Below, in pieces: positions 1 through 9,931 of a stretch of 64,000 nucleotides of DNA. The translations under genes and the position numbers were made by a program. Source of the stretch: Rhodobacter sp. (GTDB lineage Bacteria > Pseudomonadota > Alphaproteobacteria > Rhodobacterales > Rhodobacteraceae); the NCBI GenBank assembly GCA_020250125.1, contig JADCEL010000017.1:1-64000 (forward strand). Direction: 5' to 3'. The notes beneath the pieces are model-generated. The model did no database searches. It saw nothing but the letters and a program-made list of their open reading frames with translations, and was not told where the DNA came from. Positions within the stretch are counted from its first letter, which is position 1, and each line of letters begins with the position of its first letter.

Positions 1-71
1 ACTCAATGCTACCTCTACCGAGTGGAAGCGCTCAGTCCGCGAATGGCACGCCGTCAAAAGCCAGCTCGCCA

Positions 72-272
72 TCATGTTCGAAGAACGCTTCCCAATGGCG
101 TAACAAAATGCGCCAGGGCACAAAATTCCGCACAGTCTCTCGCGAGGGCGTCCATCAACGACGACTTGCCGACGTCGTTGCGACCGACCAATGCTGTAAG
201 GTTGTCAAAACGAACGGAGATAGGTGTCACGTAGCACCGAAAGTTCTCTACTGATAGACCGACAAGCCGCAT
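72..272 (-). pseudogene. N-terminal fragment of an OLD-family AAA ATPase/nuclease gene
   Basis: The start at 272 gives MRLVGLSVENFRC followed by a Walker A stretch, LVGRNDVGKSSLMDAL. This is the typical beginning of OLD-family (overcoming lysogenization defect) ATP-dependent endonucleases, which normally run to 500-700 residues. Here the homology stops about 35 residues after the Walker A and the frame ends at 72. A second minus-strand frame just downstream (stop at 32-34) reads NFVPWRILLRHWEAFF and looks like the tail of some other protein, which suggests a deletion or fusion junction near 150. I see no Walker B or nuclease domain. It is most likely a dead remnant of an accessory defence-type gene. 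Confidence 0.5.
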
Positions 273-2869
<2,597 letters not shown>

Positions 2870-2961
2870 GGCGCCGCCGCTATGGCGCATCCATGGGGGG
2901 CCTTTTGACCGGGACCGGGCCTGATAGGGGCAAGACAGGGCTGCACCAAGGCGGGCAGGGC

Positions 2962-2980
2962 GATTCTTCTGCGAAGAATC
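2962..2980. repeat. Short palindrome, copy 1 (proB-proA gap)
   Basis: A perfect hairpin with a 7-base stem (GATTCTT/AAGAATC) and loop CTGCG. It belongs to the GATTTTTCGCAGAAAAATC-like palindromes often seen in Rhodobacteraceae intergenic DNA. It is an inverted copy of the next element (17 of 19 bases). Confidence 0.7.
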
Positions 2981-2998
2981 ACAGCAGCTCCTGAGGCG

Positions 2999-3017
2999 GA
3001 TTTTTCGCAGAAAAATC
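2999..3017. repeat. Short palindrome, copy 2 (proB-proA gap)
   Basis: A perfect hairpin with stem GATTTTT/AAAAATC and loop CGCAG. Its loop is the exact complement of the loop in the first copy, so the pair could also fold together into one longer stem. It ends about 100 bases before the proA start. Confidence 0.7.
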
Positions 3018-3118
3018 GTTGTGGCAGGGGTGTTGAGGGTGCGCCGCATGCGGTTTCTTTACCGCTGCGCGGCCTTGCGATAGGAGTGACCCTGGGGAAC
3101 GCGGCAAAGGTGGGGCTG

Positions 3119-4381
3119 ATGGACGGGGCGGCGGACAACGGCCTGATGGAACAGATCGGGCAGGCGGCGCGGGCGGCGGCGGCAGAGCTGGCCTGTGCCA
3201 GCGCCGGGCGCAGGCAGGCGGCGCTGATCGGCGCGGCAGAGGCCGTCTGGGCGCGGCGCGGGGCGATCATCGCGGCCAATGCCGAAGACCTGGCCTATGC
3301 CACGGCCAGGGGCCTGAGCGCTGCCATGATGGACCGCCTGCGGCTGGACGAGGGCCGGGTGCGCGGCATTGCCGACAGTCTGCGGGCGGTGGCGGCGCAG
3401 AAGGACCCGGTGGGCGAGGTCATGGCCGAATGGGACATGCCCAGCGGGTTGCACATCCGCCGGGTGCGCACGCCGCTGGGGGTGATCGGGGTGATCTATG
3501 AAAGCCGCCCCAACGTGACTGCGGATGCCGGGGCGCTGTGCCTGAAGGCGGGCAATGCGGTGATCCTGCGCGGCGGGTCGGAAAGCTTTCAGTCCTCGAC
3601 CGCGATTCATGCCTGCATGGCGGACGGTCTGCGGCAGGCCGGGCTGCCCGACGCCGCGATCCAGCTGGTGCCGACCCGTGATCGCGGGATGGTCAGCGCG
3701 ATGCTGCGCGCGGTGGAGTATATCGATGTCATTGTGCCGCGCGGCGGCAAGGGCCTGGTCGGGCTGGTGCAGCGCGAGGCGCGGGTGCCGGTGTTCGCCC
3801 ATCTGGAAGGCATCTGCCATGTCTATGCCGACGGGGATGCGGACCTGGAAAAGGCGCGTCGCGTGGTGCTCAATGCCAAGACCCGCCGCACCGGCATCTG
3901 CGGGGCGGCGGAATGCCTGCTGATCGACCGGGCGTTCCATGCCCGCCACGGGGCGGTGCTGATCGAAGACCTTGTCAGGGCCGGGGTCGAGGTGCGCACG
4001 GAAGGCGAATTGCTGGCGGTGCCCGGAACCGTACAGGCGGCGGCGGACGATTTCGGGCGAGAGTTTCTGGACATGATCATTGCGGCCAGGCTGGTGGATG
4101 GCGTGGACGGGGCGATTGCGCATATCCGCCGCTATGGCAGCCAGCATACCGAGGCGATCCTGACCGAAAACGACGCTGCGGCAGAGCAGTTCTTCCAGCG
4201 GCTCGATTCCGCGATTCTGCTGCGCAATGCCTCGACCCAGTTTGCCGATGGCGGCGAATTCGGCATGGGGGCCGAAATCGGGATCGCAACCGGAAAGCTG
4301 CATGCGCGCGGGCCGGTCGGGGCGGAACAGTTGACCAGTTTCAAGTATCTGGTCACAGGGGACGGGACCGTGCGGGCCTGA
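3119..4381 (+). CDS. proA: Glutamate-5-semialdehyde dehydrogenase (gamma-glutamyl phosphate reductase)
   Basis: Second proline-pathway enzyme, reducing glutamyl 5-phosphate to the semialdehyde with NADPH. Recognised by [20 protein letters not shown], by [14 protein letters not shown] and by the catalytic-cysteine region [15 protein letters not shown]. With the ATG at 3119 the product is 420 residues, the normal family length. A GTG at 3086 would add 11 residues, but its GGAG lies almost on top of the start. It follows proB after a gap of about 250 bases that holds the two palindromes, so readthrough or attenuation there could adjust proA. It converges with chpT. Confidence 0.95.
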   Translation: MDGAADNGLMEQIGQAARAAAAELACASAGRRQAALIGAAEAVWARRGAIIAANAEDLAYATARGLSAAMMDRLRLDEGRVRGIADSLRAVAAQKDPVGEVMAEWDMPSGLHIRRVRTPLGVIGVIYESRPNVTADAGALCLKAGNAVILRGGSESFQSSTAIHACMADGLRQAGLPDAAIQLVPTRDRGMVSAMLRAVEYIDVIVPRGGKGLVGLVQREARVPVFAHLEGICHVYADGDADLEKARRVVLNAKTRRTGICGAAECLLIDRAFHARHGAVLIEDLVRAGVEVRTEGELLAVPGTVQAAADDFGREFLDMIIAARLVDGVDGAIAHIRRYGSQHTEAILTENDAAAEQFFQRLDSAILLRNASTQFADGGEFGMGAEIGIATGKLHARGPVGAEQLTSFKYLVTGDGTVRA

Positions 4382-4463
4382 GCACGTCCTGCACGATCCG
4401 GGCCGGTTGCGGGCGGGGCTGACGCCGCAGGAACCGGACGGCCGGGGTCCCGCCGTTGCAGGA

Positions 4464-5057
4464 TCAGAAATGCAGCCGGATTTCGGTCTCGGTCCGTTCC
4501 ATTTCCAGATGACGCCCAAGCTCAGCAACGCCAAGGGGAAGCAGGGCGAACTGGACATGGGCAGGCGCGACATCCGTCTGCGCTCCGGCGTGGGCCAGAC
4601 GGGCCCAAAGATCCTCGTCCACCCTGAAGCGGCTGGATCGCCCGGTGATCTGCCACCCGTCAGCGCCCTGCACCACCGCAAGGGTTCCGCCATAGGGCAT
4701 GACGGTTTCGAAGCACTGGATTGCCAGAAAGGCCAGGCGCACGTCGCGCCGGGCCAGATCGGCGGCACTGGTCCATTCGATGCTTATCCTTGCGCCTTGC
4801 GTCATGTCCGACAGGATGGAAAGAACCTCGCCGCGCGCGATGCGCCGGTCGCTGCCCGATCCGAAGGCGATGCGGAAGAACCGGATGCGCGCGTTGGCGT
4901 TGGCGACACTTTCCTCGATCAGGGCAAGTTCCGGGCTCCTTGCGGCACCGCCCATTATCATGAGTTCGATGCCATTGCCGATGGCGCTGATCGGGTTGAC
5001 AAGGTCGTGGCAGATGCGCGAGCCGATCAGCGCACTGAAGTCTGGACTTTCGGTCAT
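4464..5057 (-). CDS. chpT: Histidine phosphotransferase ChpT
   Basis: Phosphotransfer protein (197 residues) that passes phosphate from the hybrid kinase CckA to CtrA and CpdR in alphaproteobacteria. The N-terminal helical hairpin carries the phosphoacceptor motif SRICHDLVNPISAIGNG (His at about residue 17). The rest is the degenerate ATPase-like domain that cannot bind ATP in this family. It is divergent from the DUF3553 gene with only 24 bases between starts. Its ribosome binding site is GAGGGAAA. In Rhodobacteraceae this relay controls motility, gene-transfer-agent and cell-cycle genes. Confidence 0.9.
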   Translation of the reverse strand: MTESPDFSALIGSRICHDLVNPISAIGNGIELMIMGGAARSPELALIEESVANANARIRFFRIAFGSGSDRRIARGEVLSILSDMTQGARISIEWTSAADLARRDVRLAFLAIQCFETVMPYGGTLAVVQGADGWQITGRSSRFRVDEDLWARLAHAGAQTDVAPAHVQFALLPLGVAELGRHLEMERTETEIRLHF

Positions 5058-5081
5058 TTTCCCTCGTAAGGACTGTCAGTT

Positions 5082-5360
5082 ATGAACGCGGTACTGGAAC
5101 CCGGAATGCTGGTGCGACACCCCGGTTGCCCCGAATGGGGCGTGGGGCAGGTCCAATCCAACATCGGCGGGCGCATAACGGTGAATTTTGAACATCAGGG
5201 CAAGGTTGTCATCGACGGCTCACGCGTGGACCTGCTGGCGGTATGGGACGGCCCGCATCAGGCTATCCGGCTGCACCCCCCTTCAGCAAGGGTGCATTCG
5301 GACAGGGTCGGCGGCTCTGAATGTTCCGGGACCGCCGTTCAAACCCCGGACAGCGCGTGA
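5082..5360 (+). CDS. DUF3553 domain protein
   Basis: Small cytoplasmic protein of 92 residues. Residues 6-50 match the DUF3553 pattern: LEPGMLVRHPGCPEWGVGQV, then GGRITVNFEHQGK. The family also occurs as a C-terminal module on UvrD-like helicases, so an RNA/DNA-binding beta-barrel role is plausible but unproven. The last 30 residues look unstructured. AAGGA at 5068-5072 fits the start. It is divergent from chpT and 57 bases upstream of olsB. Confidence 0.85.
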   Translation: MNAVLEPGMLVRHPGCPEWGVGQVQSNIGGRITVNFEHQGKVVIDGSRVDLLAVWDGPHQAIRLHPPSARVHSDRVGGSECSGTAVQTPDSA

Positions 5361-5417
5361 CAGGGCGCGCACCCTGCCGCATGGCCCGAGCGGGCACAAG
5401 GACCGGGTCGTGCCGCG

Positions 5418-6203
5418 ATGATCGCCGATGATCCGTACCTTGTGCTGCGCCTTGCAGCGGATGCGCGCGACCTGAGGGCGGCGCAACGCCTGCGCTACGA
5501 GGTTTTTGTGGAAGAACTGGGCGGCGATGGCCCGCTGGTGGACCATGCCGCGCGGCTGGAGGCAGATGCCTTCGACCCCGTGTTCGACCATCTTCTTCTG
5601 GTTGACACGCGGCGCGATCCGGCGGCCCTGCGGGATGTCGTCGGGGTGTACCGCCTGCTGCCGGGTGACCGGCTGGCATCCGGGGGCCGCTTCTATTCGG
5701 AGACGGAATATGACCTGACGGTGCTGCGCCGCTCGGGGCGGCGGCTGCTGGAACTGGGCCGGTCCTGTGTGCATCGGGATTATCGCGGCGGAATGGCGAT
5801 GTTCCATCTGTGGAACGGATTGGCCGATTACGTTCTGGACCGGGGGATCGAGGTGCTCTTCGGTTCGGCCAGTTTCCATGGAACCGACGTGGCGGCATTG
5901 GCGATGCCGCTGTCCTATCTGCACCATGCCTGCCTTGCGCCGCCGGAGTTGCGGGTGCGCGCGCAGCCGGGGCACTTCCAGCGCATGGACCTGATTGCGC
6001 CGCAGGCGATCGACCGGCGCGCGGCGATGGTGGCAACGCCGTCGCTGATCAAGGCCTATCTGCGGCTGGGCGGTTTTGTCGGCGAGGGTGCCTGGATTGA
6101 CCGTGCCTTCAACACCACGGATGTCTGCCTGGTGATGGATACCGCGAAAATGTCGGAAAAGCACCGCGCCTTCTACCTCCGGAAACACGGAGCCAGCCGA
6201 TGA
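5418..6203 (+). CDS. olsB: L-ornithine N-alpha-acyltransferase OlsB
   Basis: GNAT-fold acyltransferase (261 residues) that transfers a 3-hydroxyacyl group from acyl-ACP to ornithine, giving lyso-ornithine lipid. Family signatures are QRLRYEVFVEELG near residue 25, ELGRSCVHRDYRGG in the middle, and FGSASFHGTD followed by the SYLHH segment. It overlaps olsA by 4 bases (ATGA), the usual arrangement of these two genes. The pair makes phosphorus-free ornithine lipid in the inner and outer membranes, often induced by phosphate limitation. I see no clear Pho box upstream. Confidence 0.9.
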   Translation: MIADDPYLVLRLAADARDLRAAQRLRYEVFVEELGGDGPLVDHAARLEADAFDPVFDHLLLVDTRRDPAALRDVVGVYRLLPGDRLASGGRFYSETEYDLTVLRRSGRRLLELGRSCVHRDYRGGMAMFHLWNGLADYVLDRGIEVLFGSASFHGTDVAALAMPLSYLHHACLAPPELRVRAQPGHFQRMDLIAPQAIDRRAAMVATPSLIKAYLRLGGFVGEGAWIDRAFNTTDVCLVMDTAKMSEKHRAFYLRKHGASR

Positions 6204-7039
6204 GCACCTGGGCGGAGTCCGAACAGGTTCTGGACCCGCCGGGGTTGGCGGGCTGGCTGCGGGCGGGGCCGCGCGGCCTGGCGCTGGCGCTGCTTGTCTT
6301 CGGCGGGCTGGGGCTGCTGGGGCTGCTGCGGCTGGCCGAGCGCCCGCTGTTTGGCATGGCGCGGCCGGTGACACCCTTTTTGACCCAGGGCGTCTGCCGT
6401 CTGGCCCTGATCCTTCTCGGGCTGCGGCTGGTCGTGCGGGGCCGGCCCATGGCGGGTCGCGGCGCGGTGGTGGCCAATCATGCATCCTGGCTGGACATCT
6501 TTGCGCTGAACGCGGCGGACCGGGTGTATTTCGTCTCGAAGGCCGAGGTGGCGGGCTGGGCCGGGATCGGCTGGCTGGCGCGGGCGACCGGCACGGTCTT
6601 CATCACGCGCAAGGGCAGCGAGGCGAGGCAGCAGCAAGAGCTGTTCGAGGCGCGGCTGCGGGCGGGGCACCGGCTGTTGTTCTTTCCGGAAGGGACAAGC
6701 ACCGACAGCCGCCGCATCCTGCCTTTCAAATCAACGCTGTTTGCGGCGTTCTTCACCCATGGCATGGATCACGTCATGCAAATCCAGCCGGCCACGGTGA
6801 TTTACCACGCGCCCAAAGGGCGCGACGCGCGGTTCTACGGCTGGTGGGGCAGCACCGGCTTTGCGCCGCATCTGCTGGCGGTCCTGGCAGAGCGTCACCG
6901 CGGGCGGGTGGAGGTGGTGCTGCATCCGGCATTTGAGGTGGATGATTTTGCCGGGCGCAAGGCGCTGGCAGAGGCCTGCGAAGCAGCGGTGCGATCGGCG
7001 CATCCCGCAGGCCGGGCCCCGTTACCCCAGGGGGGCTAG
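6200..7039 (+). CDS. olsA: Lyso-ornithine lipid O-acyltransferase (PlsC family)
   Basis: Membrane-bound acyltransferase (279 residues) that completes ornithine lipid, and possibly also acylates lysophosphatidate. A hydrophobic segment lies at about residues 28-45 and another at 65-80. The acyltransferase motifs are NHASWLD (HX4D) at about residue 94 and FPEGTSTDSRR at about 155. It is translationally coupled to olsB by a 4-base overlap. Its last 18 bases overlap the 3' end of the convergent thiE-like gene. Context supports OlsA rather than a general PlsC. Confidence 0.88.
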   Translation: MSTWAESEQVLDPPGLAGWLRAGPRGLALALLVFGGLGLLGLLRLAERPLFGMARPVTPFLTQGVCRLALILLGLRLVVRGRPMAGRGAVVANHASWLDIFALNAADRVYFVSKAEVAGWAGIGWLARATGTVFITRKGSEARQQQELFEARLRAGHRLLFFPEGTSTDSRRILPFKSTLFAAFFTHGMDHVMQIQPATVIYHAPKGRDARFYGWWGSTGFAPHLLAVLAERHRGRVEVVLHPAFEVDDFAGRKALAEACEAAVRSAHPAGRAPLPQGG

Positions 7040-7642
7040 CAGCCGCTTCAGCGCATCCAGCGGATCATCGCTGCGCCAGATCTCGTCACCGACCCCGAAG
7101 AAATCGGTGACCGGGCCGAATTCTGCGATCAGCGCCTCGCTCAGCGCCCCTTCGGCGACCACCGGCACTTCGATGGCCTCTGACCAGAACGCGAACAGGT
7201 CGAACTCCACCACCGCGCCATCGCCCAGCGGCGTTTGCCCCAGCGGGCCGAAGGCGACGTAATCGGCCCCCGCCTCGGCTGCGGTCATGCCGTCATGACG
7301 CGAGGTGCGGCAGAAGGCACCGACGATGGCATCCCCGCCCAATTCCTTGCGGGCATGACGCACGGTGCGGGCACCATCCGTCAGGTGGACCCCGTCCAGC
7401 CCGTGACGTGCGACCAGAAGCAGGTGGCTTTCGATGACGATGGCCACGTCGCGTGCATGGGCCACCTGGCGCAGCGCATCGGCGGCGCGCGCGATGCGGT
7501 CTTCGTCGCGGGTGGCCAGGGCAAGGCGCACACAGGCCACATCGATGCCGTCTAGCACTGCCGCAAGCTGGTCAGGAAACACCTCCAGATCGAACTCGGG
7601 CGGGGAAATGAGGTAGATCTGCGGGCGTTCGGTCTGTGACAT
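7022..7642 (-). CDS. Thiamine phosphate synthase/TenI-like protein
   Basis: A TIM-barrel protein of 206 residues resembling ThiE/TenI. It shows LISPPEFDLEVFPDQLAAVL, then DGVHLTDGAR, VGAFCRTSRHDG, AEAGADYVAFGP and a C-terminal phosphate-binding-like region. ThiE joins the pyrimidine and thiazole phosphates of thiamine. This divergent alphaproteobacterial group often sits away from other thi genes, and the family assignment is firmer than the reaction. No other thiamine genes are nearby. The 3' end overlaps olsA by 18 bases in convergent orientation. Confidence 0.75.
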   Translation of the reverse strand: MSQTERPQIYLISPPEFDLEVFPDQLAAVLDGIDVACVRLALATRDEDRIARAADALRQVAHARDVAIVIESHLLLVARHGLDGVHLTDGARTVRHARKELGGDAIVGAFCRTSRHDGMTAAEAGADYVAFGPLGQTPLGDGAVVEFDLFAFWSEAIEVPVVAEGALSEALIAEFGPVTDFFGVGDEIWRSDDPLDALKRLLAPLG

Positions 7643-7853
7643 CGGGCGGTCCTGTGCGGCAACAGACCCGTCCTAGCGCAGATCGGCAGGCTTGGCTACG
7701 GCGCGCGGCGTGTGTCTGCGGCCCGTTCAGCCCCAAAGATTGCCGGGCACATGCGGGCGGGCATTCGGGGGGGGCAGGGGGGGCCGCTGGTTTGTTGTCA
7801 GGCGGCGCACCTTGGCGTATCAGGCGCAACGCCTTGCTGGTTCAGGAAACGCC

Positions 7854-8579
7854 ATGATCCCGCCCGCCTTCATTCTTGTGCGCCCGCAGATGGGCGAGAA
7901 CATCGGTGCCGCCGCGCGGGCGATGCTGAATTTCGGGCTGGATCGGCTGCGCGTGGTCGACCCGCGCGATGGCTGGCCGAATTCGCGCGCCGTGGCGATG
8001 GCCAGCGGGGCAGGGCGGCTGCTGGAAACGGCGGGGCCCTATGCGGATGTGCAGGCTGCGATTGCCGATTGCGATTTCGTCTTTGCCACCACGGCGCGGG
8101 GGCGCGACCTGACCAAGCCCGTCATGACGCCAGAGCGCGCGATGGAGCACGCCCGCGCGCTGGCGGCGGCGGGCAAGCGGGTGGGCGTGCTGTTCGGCCC
8201 GGAACGGGCCGGGCTGGAGAACGGGGATGTGGCGCTGGCCGGTGCCCTTGTCACCGTGCCGGTCAACCCGGGCTTTCCATCGCTGAACCTTGCCCAATGC
8301 GTGCTGCTGATGGGCTATGAATGGCGGCGGCAGACCGGAGCGGTCGCCCCCGAGGTCTGGCAGATGGCGCGGATCGATTTCGCCAGCGGCATCGAGGTGG
8401 AAAAGCTGGGCGACCATTTCGAAGAGCGGCTGGAGGCGGCCGGTTTCTTCTTTCCGCCCGACAAGGCCGCCGGAATGAAGCTGGCGCTGCGCAACATGTG
8501 GGCCCGGCTGCATCTGACGCGGGCTGACGTGCAGACCTTTCACGGCATGCTGCGGCAGATCGCGCGCCGCCTGCCCTGA
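7854..8579 (+). CDS. trmJ: tRNA (Cm32/Um32) methyltransferase TrmJ-like, SPOUT family
   Basis: Product of 241 residues that would 2'-O-methylate tRNA position 32. The SpoU-type knot is visible: FILVRPQMGENIGAAARAM at the N terminus, FATTARGRDL, then GVLFGPERAGLENGD and PVNPGFPSLNLAQCV near residues 115-160. The start at 7854 (MIPPAF) is chosen because homology begins there. The longer in-frame extension to 7692 reads as non-conserved arginine- and glycine-rich sequence. The C terminus, around NMWARLHLTRADVQTFHGML, is typical of the family. An IS remnant begins right after the stop. Confidence 0.9.
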   Translation: MIPPAFILVRPQMGENIGAAARAMLNFGLDRLRVVDPRDGWPNSRAVAMASGAGRLLETAGPYADVQAAIADCDFVFATTARGRDLTKPVMTPERAMEHARALAAAGKRVGVLFGPERAGLENGDVALAGALVTVPVNPGFPSLNLAQCVLLMGYEWRRQTGAVAPEVWQMARIDFASGIEVEKLGDHFEERLEAAGFFFPPDKAAGMKLALRNMWARLHLTRADVQTFHGMLRQIARRLP

Positions 8580-8584
8580 GCAGG

Positions 8585-8990
8585 GGCGGTGTTGCGCAAC
8601 CCTGCGCGTGCAGGATCAACAACGTGAATCCATGCGGCAAGACGGGGTGCATGGGCAAGCCGGCACCCACCCGCCAGCGCATTGCGACCTGGTCCGGCCG
8701 TGCTGCCCGGCTGCGCAGGCGCGGCGCGCCGCTGATCTGGCTGGACAAGGACAGAACCTGGCTCGCCGCCTGATGGCAGGCCCGGTCACGCTGCGGTGTT
8801 TTCGGATGGCGCGATCCGGTTCTGCCTGACGGTCAGGGTTCTGTTCAGGCTGCCTTTGCGGCAAACCAGCGCGAAGGCGGCCGCCTTGCTGAAGTTGGCC
8901 GACCGCGACCCGGCCGTGCCGGACGGTACGACCCCGTGCCGGAGGCAGACAACACTTGCTGTCCGGATCCCCTGCCAGCGCGATCCTTTC
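8585..8990 (+). mobile_element. IS5-family insertion sequence remnant
   Basis: Directly after trmJ, the sequence GGCGGTGTTGCGCAACCC (8585-8602) resembles a terminal repeat of IS903/IS5-type elements. The decayed transposase N terminus follows. Homology fades near 8990 and no right end or target duplication is visible. Only about a third of the transposase is left, so the element is dead. Boundaries are approximate. Confidence 0.55.
8651..8985 (+). pseudogene. Frameshifted, truncated IS5-family transposase
   Basis: The frame from 8651 reads MGKPAPTRQRIATWS... and ends APLIWLDKDRTW, which closely matches the N terminus of IS5-group transposases. A stop comes at 8771. A one-base frameshift there moves into the frame that gives DGRPGHAAVFSDGAIRF and then VLFRLPLRQTS, the next conserved block, ending around AVPDGTTPCRRQTTLAVRI. 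The DDE catalytic core is absent. This is direct evidence for a remnant. Confidence 0.75.
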
Positions 8991-8999
8991 CCTGCGGGC

Positions 9000-9192
9000 T
9001 TTCAGTTGCAGCGCCGGCACTCTCGGACTTGCCCCCGCAGGCCTTGATGTTCCGGGAGAAGATGACCGGGTCGCGCCAGCAGCAGTCGTCCTGAAAGACC
9101 GGCGTTGCGCGGGCAATGCCGCCCGCTGCCGGTGCCTGTCCGAAACCGGACAGAAGATGCGCAACCTTGGCATCTTTGGGGGTGTCGGGCAT
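9000..9192 (-). pseudogene. 5' part of an unrecognised gene cut by the IS remnant
   Basis: A start at 9192 with AAGGA upstream encodes MPDTPKDAKVAHLLSGFG, then a cysteine-containing run, QDDCCWRDPVIFSRNIKACG. After about residue 55 the sequence changes character, where the antisense IS5 material begins. It lies 40 bases after the stop of gph on the same strand, so it was probably the next gene of that operon. I do not recognise the family. The frame stays open to 8845, but the later part is read through IS-derived DNA. Confidence 0.4.
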
Positions 9193-9232
9193 GGAATCCT
9201 TGCCCCTGGCGGGGATTGCCTGCGGCCTTCGG

Positions 9233-9931
9233 TCAGCCCGGCCTGCGCATCCGGCTTCCGATCAGGCGTTCAACCTCAAAGGACACTTCCGCAAGGCTTG
9301 ATATGAGCGCATCGGGTTTGAGTTCGGCCAGCGGGCGGCGGGCATAGCCCCAGGTGGCGGCGATCACCGGAACACCGGCCGCTCGCGCACAGGACACATC
9401 CACTTCGGAATCGCCGACCAGAACCGCCTGTCCGCGTGCGGCCGCCCCTTCGGGAAGACAGCGCAGAAGATGGGCCGGATCAGGTTTGGCGACGCCAAAG
9501 GTATCGGGACCGGCGACCAGGGCGAAGGCCCGCAACAACCCGAGATCGTCAAGCAGGCCACGGGCGCTGGCCTCAAGCTTGTTGGTGCAGACAACCAGCC
9601 GCCATCCGGCAAGATGCAGCCGGGTCAGTGTTTCGGCGGCGCCCGGATAAGGCTTGCTCTTGCGCGACAGACGCGTGGTGTAGAGTTTCAGGAACCGCTT
9701 GACGGCGACCGCAAGCTCGTCCGGCGGCAGCACCTCTCCGCGCTGGTCCAGCCCGGCCCGAACCAGCTCCGCAATACCGTGACCGATCAGCCGCCGCGCC
9801 CCGTCCGGCCCCACCGGTGCCAGACCGCGTTCGGCCAGAAGCGCGTCCAGCGCATCTGCCAGGTCAGGCGCACTGTCCACCAGCGTTCCGTCCAGGTCGA
9901 AAACCACCGTTCCGCGTGTGGCATCAGGCAT
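9233..9931 (-). CDS. gph: Phosphoglycolate phosphatase-like HAD hydrolase
   Basis: HAD-superfamily phosphatase of 232 residues. Motif I is VVFDLDGTLVDSAPDLADAL, motif II is VVCTNK, motif III has the lysine in GVAKPDPAHL, and motif IV is VLVGDSEVDV. Gph removes phosphate from 2-phosphoglycolate. The ATG at 9931 overlaps the end of the lipoamide dehydrogenase gene by 8 bases, which indicates translational coupling. An upstream in-frame start at 9967 would lie deep inside that gene. Coupling to a 2-oxo acid dehydrogenase operon is unusual for a housekeeping Gph, so its substrate there could differ. Confidence 0.85.
   Translation of the reverse strand: MPDATRGTVVFDLDGTLVDSAPDLADALDALLAERGLAPVGPDGARRLIGHGIAELVRAGLDQRGEVLPPDELAVAVKRFLKLYTTRLSRKSKPYPGAAETLTRLHLAGWRLVVCTNKLEASARGLLDDLGLLRAFALVAGPDTFGVAKPDPAHLLRCLPEGAAARGQAVLVGDSEVDVSCARAAGVPVIAATWGYARRPLAELKPDALISSLAEVSFEVERLIGSRMRRPG

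Noticed and set aside
8786-9060. A minus-strand reading that looks protein-like (SANFSKAAAFALVCRKGSLN)
   Set aside because: It is the antisense of the IS5 transposase block on the plus strand, which explains the apparent coding character.
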